A stretch of DNA of 64,000 bases from Dethiosulfatibacter aminovorans DSM 17477 (GCF_900142005.1 NZ_FQZL01000008.1:141021-205020); one strand, 5' to 3'; positions 34,347-43,906 are shown, counted from the stretch's first letter. Translations and numbers: made by a program. Notes: a model not told the origin generated them from the letters alone.

Positions 34347-35951
34347 ATGGTACTCACAATAGGACTTGTTGGAGGACTTGGACTCTTTCTCTTTGGAATG
34401 ATATTCATGGGGGACGCCCTTCAAAAGGCGGCAGGATCAAAGCTTAAGGACATGCTTGCAACACTTACTCAAAAGAAAATATATGGCATAGTAATGGGAT
34501 GCATCGTGACAGTGATCATCCAAAGCTCATCTGCAACCACTGTAATGACAGTTGGATTTGTAAATGCCGGACTTTTGAATTTGACTCAGGCCATAGGCAT
34601 AATAATGGGATCAAATATAGGAACTACCGTTACTGCACAGCTTGTTTCCTTTGACATAGAAGTCATAGCACCATTGATTATTGGGATAGCAGTTGGTATT
34701 TATCTTTTATCTAAAAACAAAAGAACAAAAAACGTAGCAAATATATTCATAGGCTTCGGAATTCTCTTTTTGGGAATGGGACTCATGAAGGAAGCCATTA
34801 AGCCGTTGAAGGATTCACAGGTGTTTGTTGACGCAATTGTCAACTTCAACAATCCCGTAATAGGACTTATTACAGGACTTGCCATAACAGCGGTGCTTCA
34901 GAGTTCTGCTGCAACGACAGGCCTCTTGATAGCTGTTGCAGGAAGTGGATTGTTGACCATTGAGATGGCATTTCCTGTAATACTGGGAACAAATATAGGG
35001 ACCTGTGTAACGGCACTTCTTTCAAGCCTTGGAACAAACAAGACGGCAAAGAGGGCAGCAATCATTCATATAGTAATAAAGGTTATCGGAGCACTTGCAT
35101 TCCTGATTTATCTCAGGTTTCCGGTTCAGACACTGGTGGAGTTCATGACTCCGCTTAGAGTGGAAAGGCAGATAGCAAATGCCCATACAATCTTCAACAT
35201 AATAACTGTCATAGCCGTATATCCATTCTCATCAAGGATAGTTGAATTTTCCCACAAAATCATAAGAGGAGAGGACGAGAGACAGAGAGGCGACCTTAAG
35301 TATGTAGACAATCGACTTCTTGCAACCCCTGAAATTGCAATAGGGCAGATAAAGAAGGAAATAACCAGAATGTTCAATATAGTAAATCAGCAACTGATAA
35401 ACTCCAAGAAGCTTTTTCTTGAATTCGATAAAAAATTGAGTAATGACGTATTTGAGACGGAGGGAGTAGTAAACAAGCTTGAAACATCCCTTGTTGATTA
35501 CACGATATCCCTTACAAGCAAGATACTTAATGAAGACCAGATAGACAAGGTCGCACTTCTCGCCAGAACCATTACCGATGTGGAGAGAATTGGAGATCTG
35601 GCGGAAAACCTGGTTGAAATGAGTGTTGTGAATCACAGGAATAGACTGGATTTTTCAGAAGAGGCGAAAGAGGAAATCAAGGAATTGTTTGACAAAGTTA
35701 CAAAAATATTCACATTATCAAAAAATGCCTTTGAAAATGAAACAATGGAACACAGTATGGAAATCAAAACTCTGGATATGGAGATAAAGGAGCTTTGTGA
35801 GATTTATTTGACAAACCATATAAAAAGGATAAAAAAACCGGATTACAATACTCAGACGGAGCTTGTATTCCTGGATGCATTGAGCAATCTTGAAAGAATA
35901 GGAAATCATTCAAAAAATATAACTGAATCACTAATGAGATTCACTGCTTAG
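34347..35951 (+). CDS. Na/Pi cotransporter family protein with PhoU-like tail (first copy)
   Basis: 534 aa. The membrane part (about 1-300) has the duplicated NptA/PNaS motif QSSSATTVMTVGFVNAGLL and QSSAATTGLLIAVAGSGLL, each followed by GxNIGT. A PhoU-like helical domain follows from about 345 (VERIGDLAENLVEM, LERIGNHSKNITESL). Predicted to move phosphate with Na+ and respond through its PhoU tail. The next gene is a close paralogue 25 bases on. Confidence 0.92.
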   Translation: MVLTIGLVGGLGLFLFGMIFMGDALQKAAGSKLKDMLATLTQKKIYGIVMGCIVTVIIQSSSATTVMTVGFVNAGLLNLTQAIGIIMGSNIGTTVTAQLVSFDIEVIAPLIIGIAVGIYLLSKNKRTKNVANIFIGFGILFLGMGLMKEAIKPLKDSQVFVDAIVNFNNPVIGLITGLAITAVLQSSAATTGLLIAVAGSGLLTIEMAFPVILGTNIGTCVTALLSSLGTNKTAKRAAIIHIVIKVIGALAFLIYLRFPVQTLVEFMTPLRVERQIANAHTIFNIITVIAVYPFSSRIVEFSHKIIRGEDERQRGDLKYVDNRLLATPEIAIGQIKKEITRMFNIVNQQLINSKKLFLEFDKKLSNDVFETEGVVNKLETSLVDYTISLTSKILNEDQIDKVALLARTITDVERIGDLAENLVEMSVVNHRNRLDFSEEAKEEIKELFDKVTKIFTLSKNAFENETMEHSMEIKTLDMEIKELCEIYLTNHIKRIKKPDYNTQTELVFLDALSNLERIGNHSKNITESLMRFTA

Positions 35952-35976
35952 ATCTATCAAATAACTAGGAGGAAAA

Positions 35977-37617
35977 ATGGAAATAGCATTTGGTTTAATA
36001 GGAGGGCTTGGTCTGTTCCTTTACGGCATGACCCTTATGGGAAACGCCCTTCAAAAATCGGCAGGGCCAAGAATGAAGGACATATTGGCGGCCTTGACAA
36101 ACAAGAGAATTGTAGGTGTAATAGTTGGAGCCATAGTAACAATGATAATTCAGAGTTCGTCGGCTACCACGGTAATGACGGTTGGATTCGTAAATGCGGG
36201 TCTTATGAACCTGTCTCAGGCAATAGGAATCATCATGGGTGCCAACATTGGTACTACGGTTACGGCACAGCTTGTAGCATTCAAGCTCACTGACATAGCA
36301 CCTTTTGTAATAGGTATCGGTGTTGCCTTCTATCTTGGGGCAAAGAAGAAAAGGGTCAAGGAGATAGCTGAAATTTTCATAGGATTCGGTATACTGTTCC
36401 TTGGAATGTCCCTCATGAAGGATGCCATAAAGCCCCTTAAGGAACTTGAAATATTCAAGGAGGCAATGACCAGCTTCAACAGCCCGATTGTTGGAATACT
36501 GGCGGGATTTGCAATAACTGCAGTTCTTCAGAGTTCGTCGGCGACAACCGGTCTTCTTATAGCTGTTGCGGGAAGCGGACTCATGACCATAGAAATGGCA
36601 TACCCCATACTCTTTGGAGAGAATATAGGAACATGCGTAACTGCAATGCTTGCCAGCATAGGGGCCAACAAGACTGCTAAGAGGGCTGCCCTCATGCACC
36701 TTATATTCAATGTAATAGGTACAATCATGTTCCTCATATTACTTAGGATACCAGTACAGTATCTGGTTGAGTATTTGTCGCCTGGCAATATTGAAAGGCA
36801 GATAGCCAATGCCCACACACTCTTTAACATAATATCTGTAATAATCATGCTTCCTTTTGCCAACTGGATCGTAAAGATAGCGGAAAAGCTTATAAAGGGA
36901 GACGATGGGGAAAGAGAAGGCGACCTCAAGTATGTTGATGAGAGACTTTTCGCTACTCCTGCTGTGGCTTTGGTTCAGGTATCAAAGGAAGTACTGAGGA
37001 TGGCAAAGATGGTTGAGCAGCAGCTTGTTGATGCAAGAGTTGCAATCATGAACAATGATGAAGACATGGTGTATACAGTCTTTGAAAAGGAAAAGAACAT
37101 CAATGCGGTGGAAAAGCAGCTTCTTGAATACATGGTTCAGTTGTCGAAACTTTCGTTGACCAGCAGGCAGAGAGACAAGATTGCCACCTTGATGAATACC
37201 ATAAACGACGTGGAGAGAATTGGAGACCATGCAGACAACATTGCAGAGCTTGCCCTGGTGAAGATTGAAAACAAGTCGAAGTTTTCTGAAATGGCCAAGG
37301 ACGAACTCAATGACATGCTTGAACTGGTTATAGATACATACAAGCTGTCCATACTTACTTTCAAGACTACCGAGAGCGAACTGGGAATGAAGGTCTTTGA
37401 AAAGGAAAAGAAAATCAATGCCATGGAGAAGGAACTTAGAAGCAGCCATATCAAGAGGTTGAACGAAGGTGCCTGCATTACCCAAACCGGTATAGTATTC
37501 CTTGATACCATAAGCAATCTGGAAAGAATAGGAGACCATGCAACTAATATTGCTGAATCAATAATTGAAGTAATAAATAGAGACCATATTGAGACTGATT
37601 TGGTTGAAGACATGTAA
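35977..37617 (+). CDS. Na/Pi cotransporter family protein with PhoU-like tail (second copy)
   Basis: 546 aa, same layout as the preceding gene: QSSSATTVMTVGFVNAGLM, QSSSATTGLLIAVAGSGLM, GANIGTT and GENIGTC, PhoU-like tail with VERIGDHADNIAELA and LERIGDHATNIAESI. It retains stricter PhoU ERIGDHA motifs than the first copy. AGGAGG lies 6 bases before the ATG. A strong terminator follows, so trmL and both cotransporters form one unit. Confidence 0.92.
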   Translation: MEIAFGLIGGLGLFLYGMTLMGNALQKSAGPRMKDILAALTNKRIVGVIVGAIVTMIIQSSSATTVMTVGFVNAGLMNLSQAIGIIMGANIGTTVTAQLVAFKLTDIAPFVIGIGVAFYLGAKKKRVKEIAEIFIGFGILFLGMSLMKDAIKPLKELEIFKEAMTSFNSPIVGILAGFAITAVLQSSSATTGLLIAVAGSGLMTIEMAYPILFGENIGTCVTAMLASIGANKTAKRAALMHLIFNVIGTIMFLILLRIPVQYLVEYLSPGNIERQIANAHTLFNIISVIIMLPFANWIVKIAEKLIKGDDGEREGDLKYVDERLFATPAVALVQVSKEVLRMAKMVEQQLVDARVAIMNNDEDMVYTVFEKEKNINAVEKQLLEYMVQLSKLSLTSRQRDKIATLMNTINDVERIGDHADNIAELALVKIENKSKFSEMAKDELNDMLELVIDTYKLSILTFKTTESELGMKVFEKEKKINAMEKELRSSHIKRLNEGACITQTGIVFLDTISNLERIGDHATNIAESIIEVINRDHIETDLVEDM

Positions 37618-37622
37618 AAGTT

Positions 37623-37656
37623 ATCGCGGCTGATTAAATCAGCCGCGATTTTTTTA
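37623..37656 (+). terminator. Strong terminator after the Na/Pi genes
   Basis: ATCGCGGCTGATT (37623-37635) with AATCAGCCGCGAT (37637-37649), then seven T. Confidence 0.95.
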
Positions 37657-37687
37657 TAATCGATCGAGATGGTTCAACTGACCGAAA

Positions 37688-37716
37688 ATTCGAAGGGCTC
37701 GATGCCCTGAAAATTT
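37688..37716 (+). other. Interrupted stem-loop upstream of trxB
   Basis: AAAATT, AGGGC, loop TCGAT, GCCCT, AATTTT form a two-part hairpin in the spacer between the terminator and the trxB promoter region. No function is apparent. Confidence 0.35.
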
Positions 37717-37746
37717 TAATGCAACACAATTAAGAAAGTCACCTGC

Positions 37747-37817
37747 TTGACAAGGATGTTATACTATAGGGGTGGGGGGTATATGAAAACCTCCCGATAC
37801 AACATATAATAATATGT
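37747..37817 (+). promoter_or_regulatory. trxB upstream region with G-tract operator-like site
   Basis: Contains TTGACA (37747-37752), a G-rich block ATACTATAGGGG-TGGGGGG-TATAT (37761-37784) shaped like CsoR/RcnR-family operators, TATAAT (37805-37810) and the palindrome ACATAT-AATA-ATATGT (37802-37817). Element spacing does not give one clear promoter. Confidence 0.4.
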
Positions 37818-37855
37818 GACTATGTTCATGATGTGACGAAGAAAGGAGAACTTCA

Positions 37856-38806
37856 ATGGAAGATAAGATTTATGACGTTATCATTCTTGGCGGCGGACCT
37901 GCAGGACTGGCTGCCGGCCTTTATGCAGGGAGAGCGAGACTTGATACACTGATGATAGAAAAGGAAAAAGAAGGTGGCTTGATAGTCCAGACCGAAGAGG
38001 TTGAAAACTATCCCGGAGCTATAGAAGGGGATACGGGCATATCCCTTACTCAAAGGATGGTTGAACAGGTTGATAAATTCCTGGCAAACAGGCTCATTGA
38101 TACAATTACAGAGGTTGACCTGGAATCCGATATTAAGGTCTTGAAAGGACAGAAAGGCGAATACAGGGCAAAGACTGTTATAGTTGCCACAGGGGCAAAG
38201 CCGAAGCTTATGGGATGTCCCGGAGAGTCGGATTTCATAGGCAAGGGTGTATCCTACTGTGCAACATGCGACGGAGCCTTCTTTGAAGGATTCGATGTCT
38301 ACGTTGTAGGCGGTGGTGATTCTGCAGTTGAGGAAGCGATATTCCTCACCAGATTTGCGAAGAAGGTTCATATAATCCACAGGAGGGATGAGCTGAGAGC
38401 AGCAAAGTCAATCCAGGAAAAAGCCTTTGCAAATGAAAAGATAGACTTCATCTGGAATTCTCAGGTTGAAGAAGTGAAGGGAACAGGTCTGGTAAACTCA
38501 ATGGTCATCAAAAACCGCAAGACAGGGGAGATTACTGAAATTAAGGCTGATGAGAACGATGGCATATTTGGAATATTTGTATTCATAGGATACAATCCTA
38601 TAACGGAGCTTTTTGAAGGCAAGCTTGACATGAAGGACAATTACCTGGTTACAAATGAAAACATGGAAACAAATATTCCGGGAGTATTTGCTGCAGGAGA
38701 TGTAAGGGATAAGATGCTTAGACAGGTTGTTACGGCTACTTCGGATGGTGCCATTGCTGCGGTTTCGGCAGAAAGATACATAGAGTGCAAGGAATTCGGA
38801 TGTTGA
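37856..38806 (+). CDS. trxB: Thioredoxin reductase
   Basis: 316-aa FAD/NAD(P)H flavoenzyme reducing thioredoxin. FAD-binding GGGPAGLAAGLYAGRA at the N-terminus, redox disulfide CATCDGAFF, second dinucleotide fold VVGGGDSAVEEAIFL with HRRDELRAAK (NADPH-type Arg), and the C-terminal GVFAAGDVRDKMLRQVVTATSDGAIAA. AGGAGAA lies before the ATG. Single gene between two terminators. Confidence 0.95.
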   Translation: MEDKIYDVIILGGGPAGLAAGLYAGRARLDTLMIEKEKEGGLIVQTEEVENYPGAIEGDTGISLTQRMVEQVDKFLANRLIDTITEVDLESDIKVLKGQKGEYRAKTVIVATGAKPKLMGCPGESDFIGKGVSYCATCDGAFFEGFDVYVVGGGDSAVEEAIFLTRFAKKVHIIHRRDELRAAKSIQEKAFANEKIDFIWNSQVEEVKGTGLVNSMVIKNRKTGEITEIKADENDGIFGIFVFIGYNPITELFEGKLDMKDNYLVTNENMETNIPGVFAAGDVRDKMLRQVVTATSDGAIAAVSAERYIECKEFGC

Positions 38807-38824
38807 TAGAACAATAACTGTTAC

Positions 38825-38862
38825 AAAAAAGTAAAAAGTTCGCGAACTTTTTACTTTTTTTT
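38825..38862. terminator. Perfect palindromic terminator after trxB
   Basis: AAAAAAGTAAAAAGTTCG (38825-38842) and its exact reverse complement (38843-38860), with T runs on either strand. Works in both directions. Confidence 0.93.
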
Positions 38863-38904
38863 AACTTTTTGCATGGTTATGGAACGTTGTCGGGGCATAA
38901 TCTC

Positions 38905-38981
38905 TTGAAGCGTTGATTTTATGCGGTTAAGGATGCTTTTCTTCGCATCTTAAATATTCGCTGGCGTAGATAACGCTTCAA
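38905..38981 (+). other. Orphan two-tier stem-loop upstream of the bmp promoter
   Basis: Outer stem TTGAAGCGTT with AACGCTTCAA (38905-38914, 38972-38981), 10 bp perfect. Inner stem TTAAGGATGC with GCATCTTAA, one bulge. It lies after the trxB terminator and before the bmp promoter, outside both transcripts as predicted. Confidence 0.5.
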
Positions 38982-39018
38982 AGCCACTTTCCTGGGTTCG
39001 TGTTTTGTTAAATAACCC

Positions 39019-39047
39019 TTGTTAATAAAACTGAATTGCAATATAAT
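39019..39047 (+). promoter_or_regulatory. Promoter of the bmp transporter operon
   Basis: TTGTTA, spacer of 17, TATAAT (39042-39047); leader of about 30 bases to AAGGAGG and the ATG at 39082. Confidence 0.82.
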
Positions 39048-39081
39048 TTATATAGAGGAATCTATTTCTAAGGAGGAAGAT

Positions 39082-40173
39082 ATGAAGAAAAGAATGTTAA
39101 CGTTGTTTTTAGTATTGGCAATGGTATTCACATTAGCTTTCACAGGGTGTACACCAGAAGAACCGGCAGAACCTGAGGCGCCAGAAGAACCTTCAGAACC
39201 AGAGACGCCAGAAGAACCTGAAGAGCCCGAAACTCCTGAAGAACCTGCAGAGAAGTTTGTCATCGGTATGATTACCGATACAGGCGGATTGGGAGACCAG
39301 TCTTTCAACGATTCGGCTTATGAAGGACTATTAAGAGCTGAAGAGGAATTTGGAGTAGAAGTAAAGATTCTTGAATCTGAATCAGAGGATGATTATGGTC
39401 CAAACCTCAGCGCATTTGCAGAAGAAGACCTTGACCTTATCATTTCGGTAGGATTCCTTATGCAGTCGGCAACTGATACTGCAGGAAAACAGTTCCCTGA
39501 CAAGAACTTTGCGATAATTGACGAAAGGGTAGATCTTCCGAATGTTGCAGGTCTGACATTCAAGGAACATGAAGGATCCTTCCTTGTCGGAGTTATAGCC
39601 GGACTTACTACGGAGTCTGATGTTATAGGATTTGTAGGCGGCATGCAATTCCCGCTTATTGAAAAATTCCAGTATGGATTTGAGGCCGGAGTCAAGTCTG
39701 TAAACCCTGATGCAGAAGTGCTTGTAAACTATACAGGCTCATTCGGAGACGTAGGTCTTGGAAAAGAAGCTGCACTGGCACAGGAGCAGCTTGGAGCGGA
39801 TGTGGTATATCATGCTGCAGGCGGATGTGGAATAGGTGTTATACAGGCGGCAGGAGAGCAGGGTTTCTGGGCTATTGGTGTTGATCAGGACCAGTCTGCA
39901 CTTGATCCGGAACACGTATTGTGTTCAATGATCAAAAGGGTTGACAATGCTACTTATATGGCGTCAAAAGCTATTGTTGAAGGAACTTTCGACGGTTCGG
40001 ACTTTGAATTCGGTCTTGCTGTTGAAGGTGTAGGATATAGCGATAATGCCGGTAATCTTAGTGAAGAGATTAAGACTACTGCAGATATGTACAAGACTGC
40101 AATAATCAACGGTGAAATAATGGTTCCATATGACTTGGAAACATTTGAAGCTTTTGAAGTACCGGAAATGTAG
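39082..40173 (+). CDS. BMP-family nucleoside-binding lipoprotein
   Basis: 363-aa lipoprotein of the BmpA/PnrA family capturing purine nucleosides for the ABC importer downstream. The signal peptide ends in AFTGC with lipidated Cys23. About 34 residues of Pro/Glu-rich spacer (repeats of PEEP and EPE) then lift the domain from the membrane. The ligand domain starts FVIGMITDTGGLGDQSFNDSA and includes GVDQDQSAL. An in-frame start at 39019 would sit inside the promoter; ATG 39082 with AAGGAGG is correct. A terminator follows, likely keeping the binding protein more abundant than the other subunits. Confidence 0.94.
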   Translation: MKKRMLTLFLVLAMVFTLAFTGCTPEEPAEPEAPEEPSEPETPEEPEEPETPEEPAEKFVIGMITDTGGLGDQSFNDSAYEGLLRAEEEFGVEVKILESESEDDYGPNLSAFAEEDLDLIISVGFLMQSATDTAGKQFPDKNFAIIDERVDLPNVAGLTFKEHEGSFLVGVIAGLTTESDVIGFVGGMQFPLIEKFQYGFEAGVKSVNPDAEVLVNYTGSFGDVGLGKEAALAQEQLGADVVYHAAGGCGIGVIQAAGEQGFWAIGVDQDQSALDPEHVLCSMIKRVDNATYMASKAIVEGTFDGSDFEFGLAVEGVGYSDNAGNLSEEIKTTADMYKTAIINGEIMVPYDLETFEAFEVPEM

Positions 40174-40197
40174 GAATTTGCATCACTAGGTCGAATG

Positions 40198-40227
40198 GCA
40201 ACATTCGACCTTTTTTTAATAATATGA
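40198..40227 (+). terminator. Terminator/attenuator after bmp
   Basis: AGGTCGAATG, loop GCAA, CATTCGACCT (40212-40221), then seven T. Partial read-through would supply the downstream ABC genes. Confidence 0.92.
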
Positions 40228-40285
40228 CTTTCAAGTCAATTCCGGTTTCTGGGAATTTTAATTCATTAGCGGTAAGGAGGGAAAT

Positions 40286-41827
40286 ATGTCCAGTGTAGTT
40301 GAAATGAAAAATATTACAAAAATTTTCCCTGGGGTTGTAGCCAACGACAAGGTGAATTTCCAACTTGAAAAGGGTGAAATTCATGTGCTTCTAGGTGAGA
40401 ACGGTGCAGGAAAGACAACTTTGATGAATATACTTTACGGATTGTATCAGCCTACATCGGGAGAAATTATTCTGAATGGCAAAAATACAGTTATGAAGGA
40501 CCCGAATATAGCCATAGAAAATGGTATTGGAATGGTTCATCAGCATTTTATGCTTGTACCTCCTTTTACGGTTGCTGAAAATATAGTTCTTGGACAGGAA
40601 CCTAAAAAGGGAATGAAACTTGACATTGAAAGCGCCAATGAAAAGGTAAGGGAAATATCTGCTAAATTTGGCCTTATGGTTGACCCTCAATCAAAGGTGC
40701 AGGACCTTTCTGTTGGTATTCAGCAAAGGGTGGAAATACTGAAAACCCTCTATAGAGGTGCCGACATACTTATTCTTGACGAGCCTACGGCTGTGCTTAC
40801 CCCCCAGGAAATTGAAGAATTCGGAATTATAATCAAGAAGCTTGCCTCTGAAGGCAAGTCCATAATATTAATAACGCACAAGCTCAAGGAAGTAATGTCA
40901 ATGAGCAACAGAGTTACTGTCATAAGACGGGGAAAGGTGATAGATACCATAGAAACATCGGGGACAAACACCGACGAGCTTGCAGAACTTATGGTGGGAA
41001 GGAAGGTCAACCTTACAGTCGACAAGCTTGAAAAGGAAATATCGGACAATCGGGTTCTGCAGGTCAGGGGTCTTGAAGTACTTGACAACAGGGGTCTTGA
41101 GGCTGTAGGAGGAGTGACCTTTGATGTCAGGGAGGGTGAGATATTTGCCCTTGCTGGAGTTGACGGAAACGGACAGTCTGAGCTCATAGAAGCAATTACA
41201 GGACTGAGAAAGACAAAGTCCGGAAGTGTGACTCTGGCTGGAAGTGATATTACAGGGTTTTCCGCACAAAAAGTTATCGAACAAGGTGTTGGCCATATAC
41301 CTGAGGACAGACACAAAAGGGGCCTTGTGCTTTCACATGATCTTGCAGAGAACATGATACTGGGATATCACTACAAGGAGCCTTTCTCAAAGAACGGATT
41401 TATGAATTATGATGTAATACACGACCATGCAAAAAAACTGATCGAGGAGTTTGATGTAAGGACCCCAAGTGAAAATGTGACCGCCAAGTCACTTTCAGGA
41501 GGAAACCAGCAAAAGGCCATAGTTGCAAGGGAATTCCACAAGGATCTGAAACTCCTCATTGCAGCCCAGCCAACAAGAGGTCTGGATGTAGGATCAATAG
41601 AATTTGTACACAAGAAAATTGTGGAAGCCAGAGATCAGGGTACGGCGGTGCTTCTTGTTTCCCTTGAGCTTGACGAGGTTATGGCTCTTGCGGACAGGAT
41701 AGGTGTAATATATGACGGCAAGATAGTAGGTATCCTGGACAGAAAGGATGCAACTGAAAAGAAAATAGGAATCATGATGGCTGGCGGTACTTTGGAGGAA
41801 GGCGGTGAAAATGATGAAAGAAGATAA
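40286..41827 (+). CDS. Nucleoside ABC transporter ATP-binding protein (double ATPase)
   Basis: 513 aa with two fused ABC domains, as in YufO/RbsA-like subunits. The first has Walker A GENGAGKTT, signature LSVGIQQRVEI, Walker B ILILDEPTAVL. The second has a degenerate Walker A GVDGNGQSE, signature LSGGNQQKAIVAREF, and LLIAAQPTRGLD in the Walker B area (Ala-Gln in place of Asp-Glu region, usual for the second half). AGGAGG precedes the ATG. It overlaps the first permease gene. Confidence 0.94.
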   Translation: MSSVVEMKNITKIFPGVVANDKVNFQLEKGEIHVLLGENGAGKTTLMNILYGLYQPTSGEIILNGKNTVMKDPNIAIENGIGMVHQHFMLVPPFTVAENIVLGQEPKKGMKLDIESANEKVREISAKFGLMVDPQSKVQDLSVGIQQRVEILKTLYRGADILILDEPTAVLTPQEIEEFGIIIKKLASEGKSIILITHKLKEVMSMSNRVTVIRRGKVIDTIETSGTNTDELAELMVGRKVNLTVDKLEKEISDNRVLQVRGLEVLDNRGLEAVGGVTFDVREGEIFALAGVDGNGQSELIEAITGLRKTKSGSVTLAGSDITGFSAQKVIEQGVGHIPEDRHKRGLVLSHDLAENMILGYHYKEPFSKNGFMNYDVIHDHAKKLIEEFDVRTPSENVTAKSLSGGNQQKAIVAREFHKDLKLLIAAQPTRGLDVGSIEFVHKKIVEARDQGTAVLLVSLELDEVMALADRIGVIYDGKIVGILDRKDATEKKIGIMMAGGTLEEGGENDERR

Positions 41828-42965
41828 ATTGTTAAAACGGTTCTGGGATAATTTTAGATTCCCTCTCCTTGCAATATTTCTTGGATTCATAGTTGGAGCC
41901 ATTTTCATTGTAGCATCGGACAACAGTCCGGTGGTTGCCTACAAGGCGCTGTTTGAAGGAAGTCTTGGCGGGATATCAAAGTTTGGAGAAACACTGTACA
42001 AAACAACCCCAATACTTTTTACTGGACTTTCCATTGCTGTGGCATTCAGAACCGGACTTTTCAATATCGGAGCAGAAGGCCAGTATATAATGGGAACCAT
42101 TAGTGCAATTGCAGCCGGATGGTATTTCCAGGGCCTTCCGCATTTTGCTCTTATTACAGTGATTATTTTGTCGGGAGCCTTGGCTGGTGCTCTTTGGGCA
42201 TCCATAGCAGGCTTTCTAAAGGCGAAAATAGGAGTTCATGAAGTAATTACTACAATAATGTTGAACTATACGGCTCTTCATTTGACAAACTATATAGTAA
42301 AGGCCGTTTTGAATCCGCAGGTCCTTGAAGGAACCCCGAAACAGGCACATACAGTACAGCTGGTAGAGCATGGAAGGCTTGCAAAACTCAGTGAATTCAT
42401 ACCTCAGTTTGGTTATTCCAGTGCGCATACCGGTATATTCATTGGACTGTTTGCTGCCTTTGCAATATATGTCTTACTGTTCAAGACGACCCTTGGTTAT
42501 GAACTAAGGTCCGTGGGGAACAGTCCAGATGCAGCAGAATATGGCGGTATAAGCAAGGTCAGGAATATTATCCTGGCAATGGCGATATCGGGAGCCCTTT
42601 CCGGGATGGCAGGAGCCGTGCAGATTTCGGGACTTCTGTACAAGGTTACCCAGACACCAGCCATGCCGGGATATGGCTTTGATGGAATTGCCGTTGCACT
42701 TGTGGGACAGATTCATCCCATAGGAATAATTTTCTCTGCTTTTCTATTTGGTATCCTGAGCAATGGGGCCAGGAAAATGCAGATTGCAGGTATTCCCAAG
42801 GAAGTAATTGGAATCATCCAGGGTGTAATCATAGTCTTCGTAGCTGCCGACCAGTTGTTTAAGATACTGGAAAAGAGAAAGAAAGCAAAGGAAATGAAGC
42901 TTAAGGAAATGGCTGAAGTTGAAGAAATGAACAATAAAAAGACAGGGGAGAGTGATGAAAGATGA
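41811..42965 (+). CDS. Nucleoside ABC transporter permease (YufP-like)
   Basis: 384-aa BPD_transp_2 permease: long hydrophobic helices, FRTGLFNIGAEGQYIMG, GVHEVITTIMLNY, and the coupling region LRSVGNSPDAAEYGGI. A charged tail (KAKEMKLKEMAEVEEMNNKK) of about 30 residues ends the protein. Starts at ATG 41811 inside the 3' end of the ATPase gene; an in-frame GTG at 41805 is possible. Confidence 0.92.
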   Translation: MMKEDKLLKRFWDNFRFPLLAIFLGFIVGAIFIVASDNSPVVAYKALFEGSLGGISKFGETLYKTTPILFTGLSIAVAFRTGLFNIGAEGQYIMGTISAIAAGWYFQGLPHFALITVIILSGALAGALWASIAGFLKAKIGVHEVITTIMLNYTALHLTNYIVKAVLNPQVLEGTPKQAHTVQLVEHGRLAKLSEFIPQFGYSSAHTGIFIGLFAAFAIYVLLFKTTLGYELRSVGNSPDAAEYGGISKVRNIILAMAISGALSGMAGAVQISGLLYKVTQTPAMPGYGFDGIAVALVGQIHPIGIIFSAFLFGILSNGARKMQIAGIPKEVIGIIQGVIIVFVAADQLFKILEKRKKAKEMKLKEMAEVEEMNNKKTGESDER

Positions 42966-43906
42966 CATTGACAATAATTCTTGCGATCATTGCATCGGCA
43001 ATCAGGCTTGCAACTCCTCTCATATTTGCATCACTTGGAGGAACCTTCTCTGAAAGGTCCGGAGTTGTAAATATAGCACTTGAAGGAATGATGCTCATGG
43101 GAGCATTCTTTGCAGTGCTTGTAACCCACCTCTATGGAAGCTCCTTCCTTGGTGTCCTGGGAGCCATAGTTGCCGGAGGGGTTACTGCACTGCTGCTTGC
43201 ATTCATGTCCATACACCTAAGATCCAACCAGGTGGTTGTTGGTACGGCGATCAATATTCTGGCTGCCAGCCTGACAGCGTATTTTCTTGAAATGGTATGG
43301 CACAGATCAGGACAAACTGATTCCCTGCCAAAGGAATTGTCTCTTACAGGAAATCCAAAGATGTTTGCATTTCTTGAGAAGATACCTGTATTGGGGGACA
43401 TATTCAGCAGGTTTACACCATTTGTCTATCTGGCGTTTTTCATGGTCTTCGTATCATATTTTGTTATATTCAAAACACCCTTTGGATTGAGGATAAGGGC
43501 TGTAGGAGAGCATCCAAGAGCTGCAGATACACTCGGTATCAACGTGTTCAAGATCAGGTACATATGTGTCATTTTGTCGGGGTGCCTGGCAGGCCTCTCT
43601 GGAGCAAGCCTCTCTCTTGGAACTGTGAGCTTGTTCAGGGAAGGGATGTCTGTAGGTAAGGGATTCATTGCTCTTGCGGCTATGATATTCGGAAAATGGC
43701 ATCCTGTAGGAGCGATGTTTGCATGTCTCTTTTTCGGTTTTACCGAGGCGATTCAGATACAGGCTCAGACCATAGGTATAAATGTGCCTCCTGAATTTTT
43801 GCAGATGCTTCCATATGTGGCTACTATCCTTGCTCTTGCAGGAGTTGTAGGCAAGGCCACAGCGCCTGCAGCGGACGGCAAGCCTTATGAAAAGGGAGAA
43901 AAATAG
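42962..43906 (+). CDS. Nucleoside ABC transporter permease (YufQ-like)
   Basis: 314-aa second permease of the same importer: LATPLIFASLGGTFSERSGVVNIALEGMMLMGAF is the family N-terminus (split here as ATPLIFASLGG and VNIALEGMMLMG), followed by LRSNQVVVGTAINILAA and LRIRAVGEHPRAADTLGI. ATGA overlap with the preceding stop gives strict coupling. Last gene of the bmp operon. Confidence 0.93.
   Translation: MTLTIILAIIASAIRLATPLIFASLGGTFSERSGVVNIALEGMMLMGAFFAVLVTHLYGSSFLGVLGAIVAGGVTALLLAFMSIHLRSNQVVVGTAINILAASLTAYFLEMVWHRSGQTDSLPKELSLTGNPKMFAFLEKIPVLGDIFSRFTPFVYLAFFMVFVSYFVIFKTPFGLRIRAVGEHPRAADTLGINVFKIRYICVILSGCLAGLSGASLSLGTVSLFREGMSVGKGFIALAAMIFGKWHPVGAMFACLFFGFTEAIQIQAQTIGINVPPEFLQMLPYVATILALAGVVGKATAPAADGKPYEKGEK

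Noticed and set aside
37141..37620. Minus-strand frames inside the second Na/Pi gene
   Set aside because: Shadows of the PhoU-like tail; no ribosome site or conserved motif.
38863..39081. Purine riboswitch before the nucleoside transporter
   Set aside because: No purine-aptamer core motifs (TATA..GG, conserved loop sequences) could be found, and the promoter at 39019-39047 leaves only a 30-base leader.
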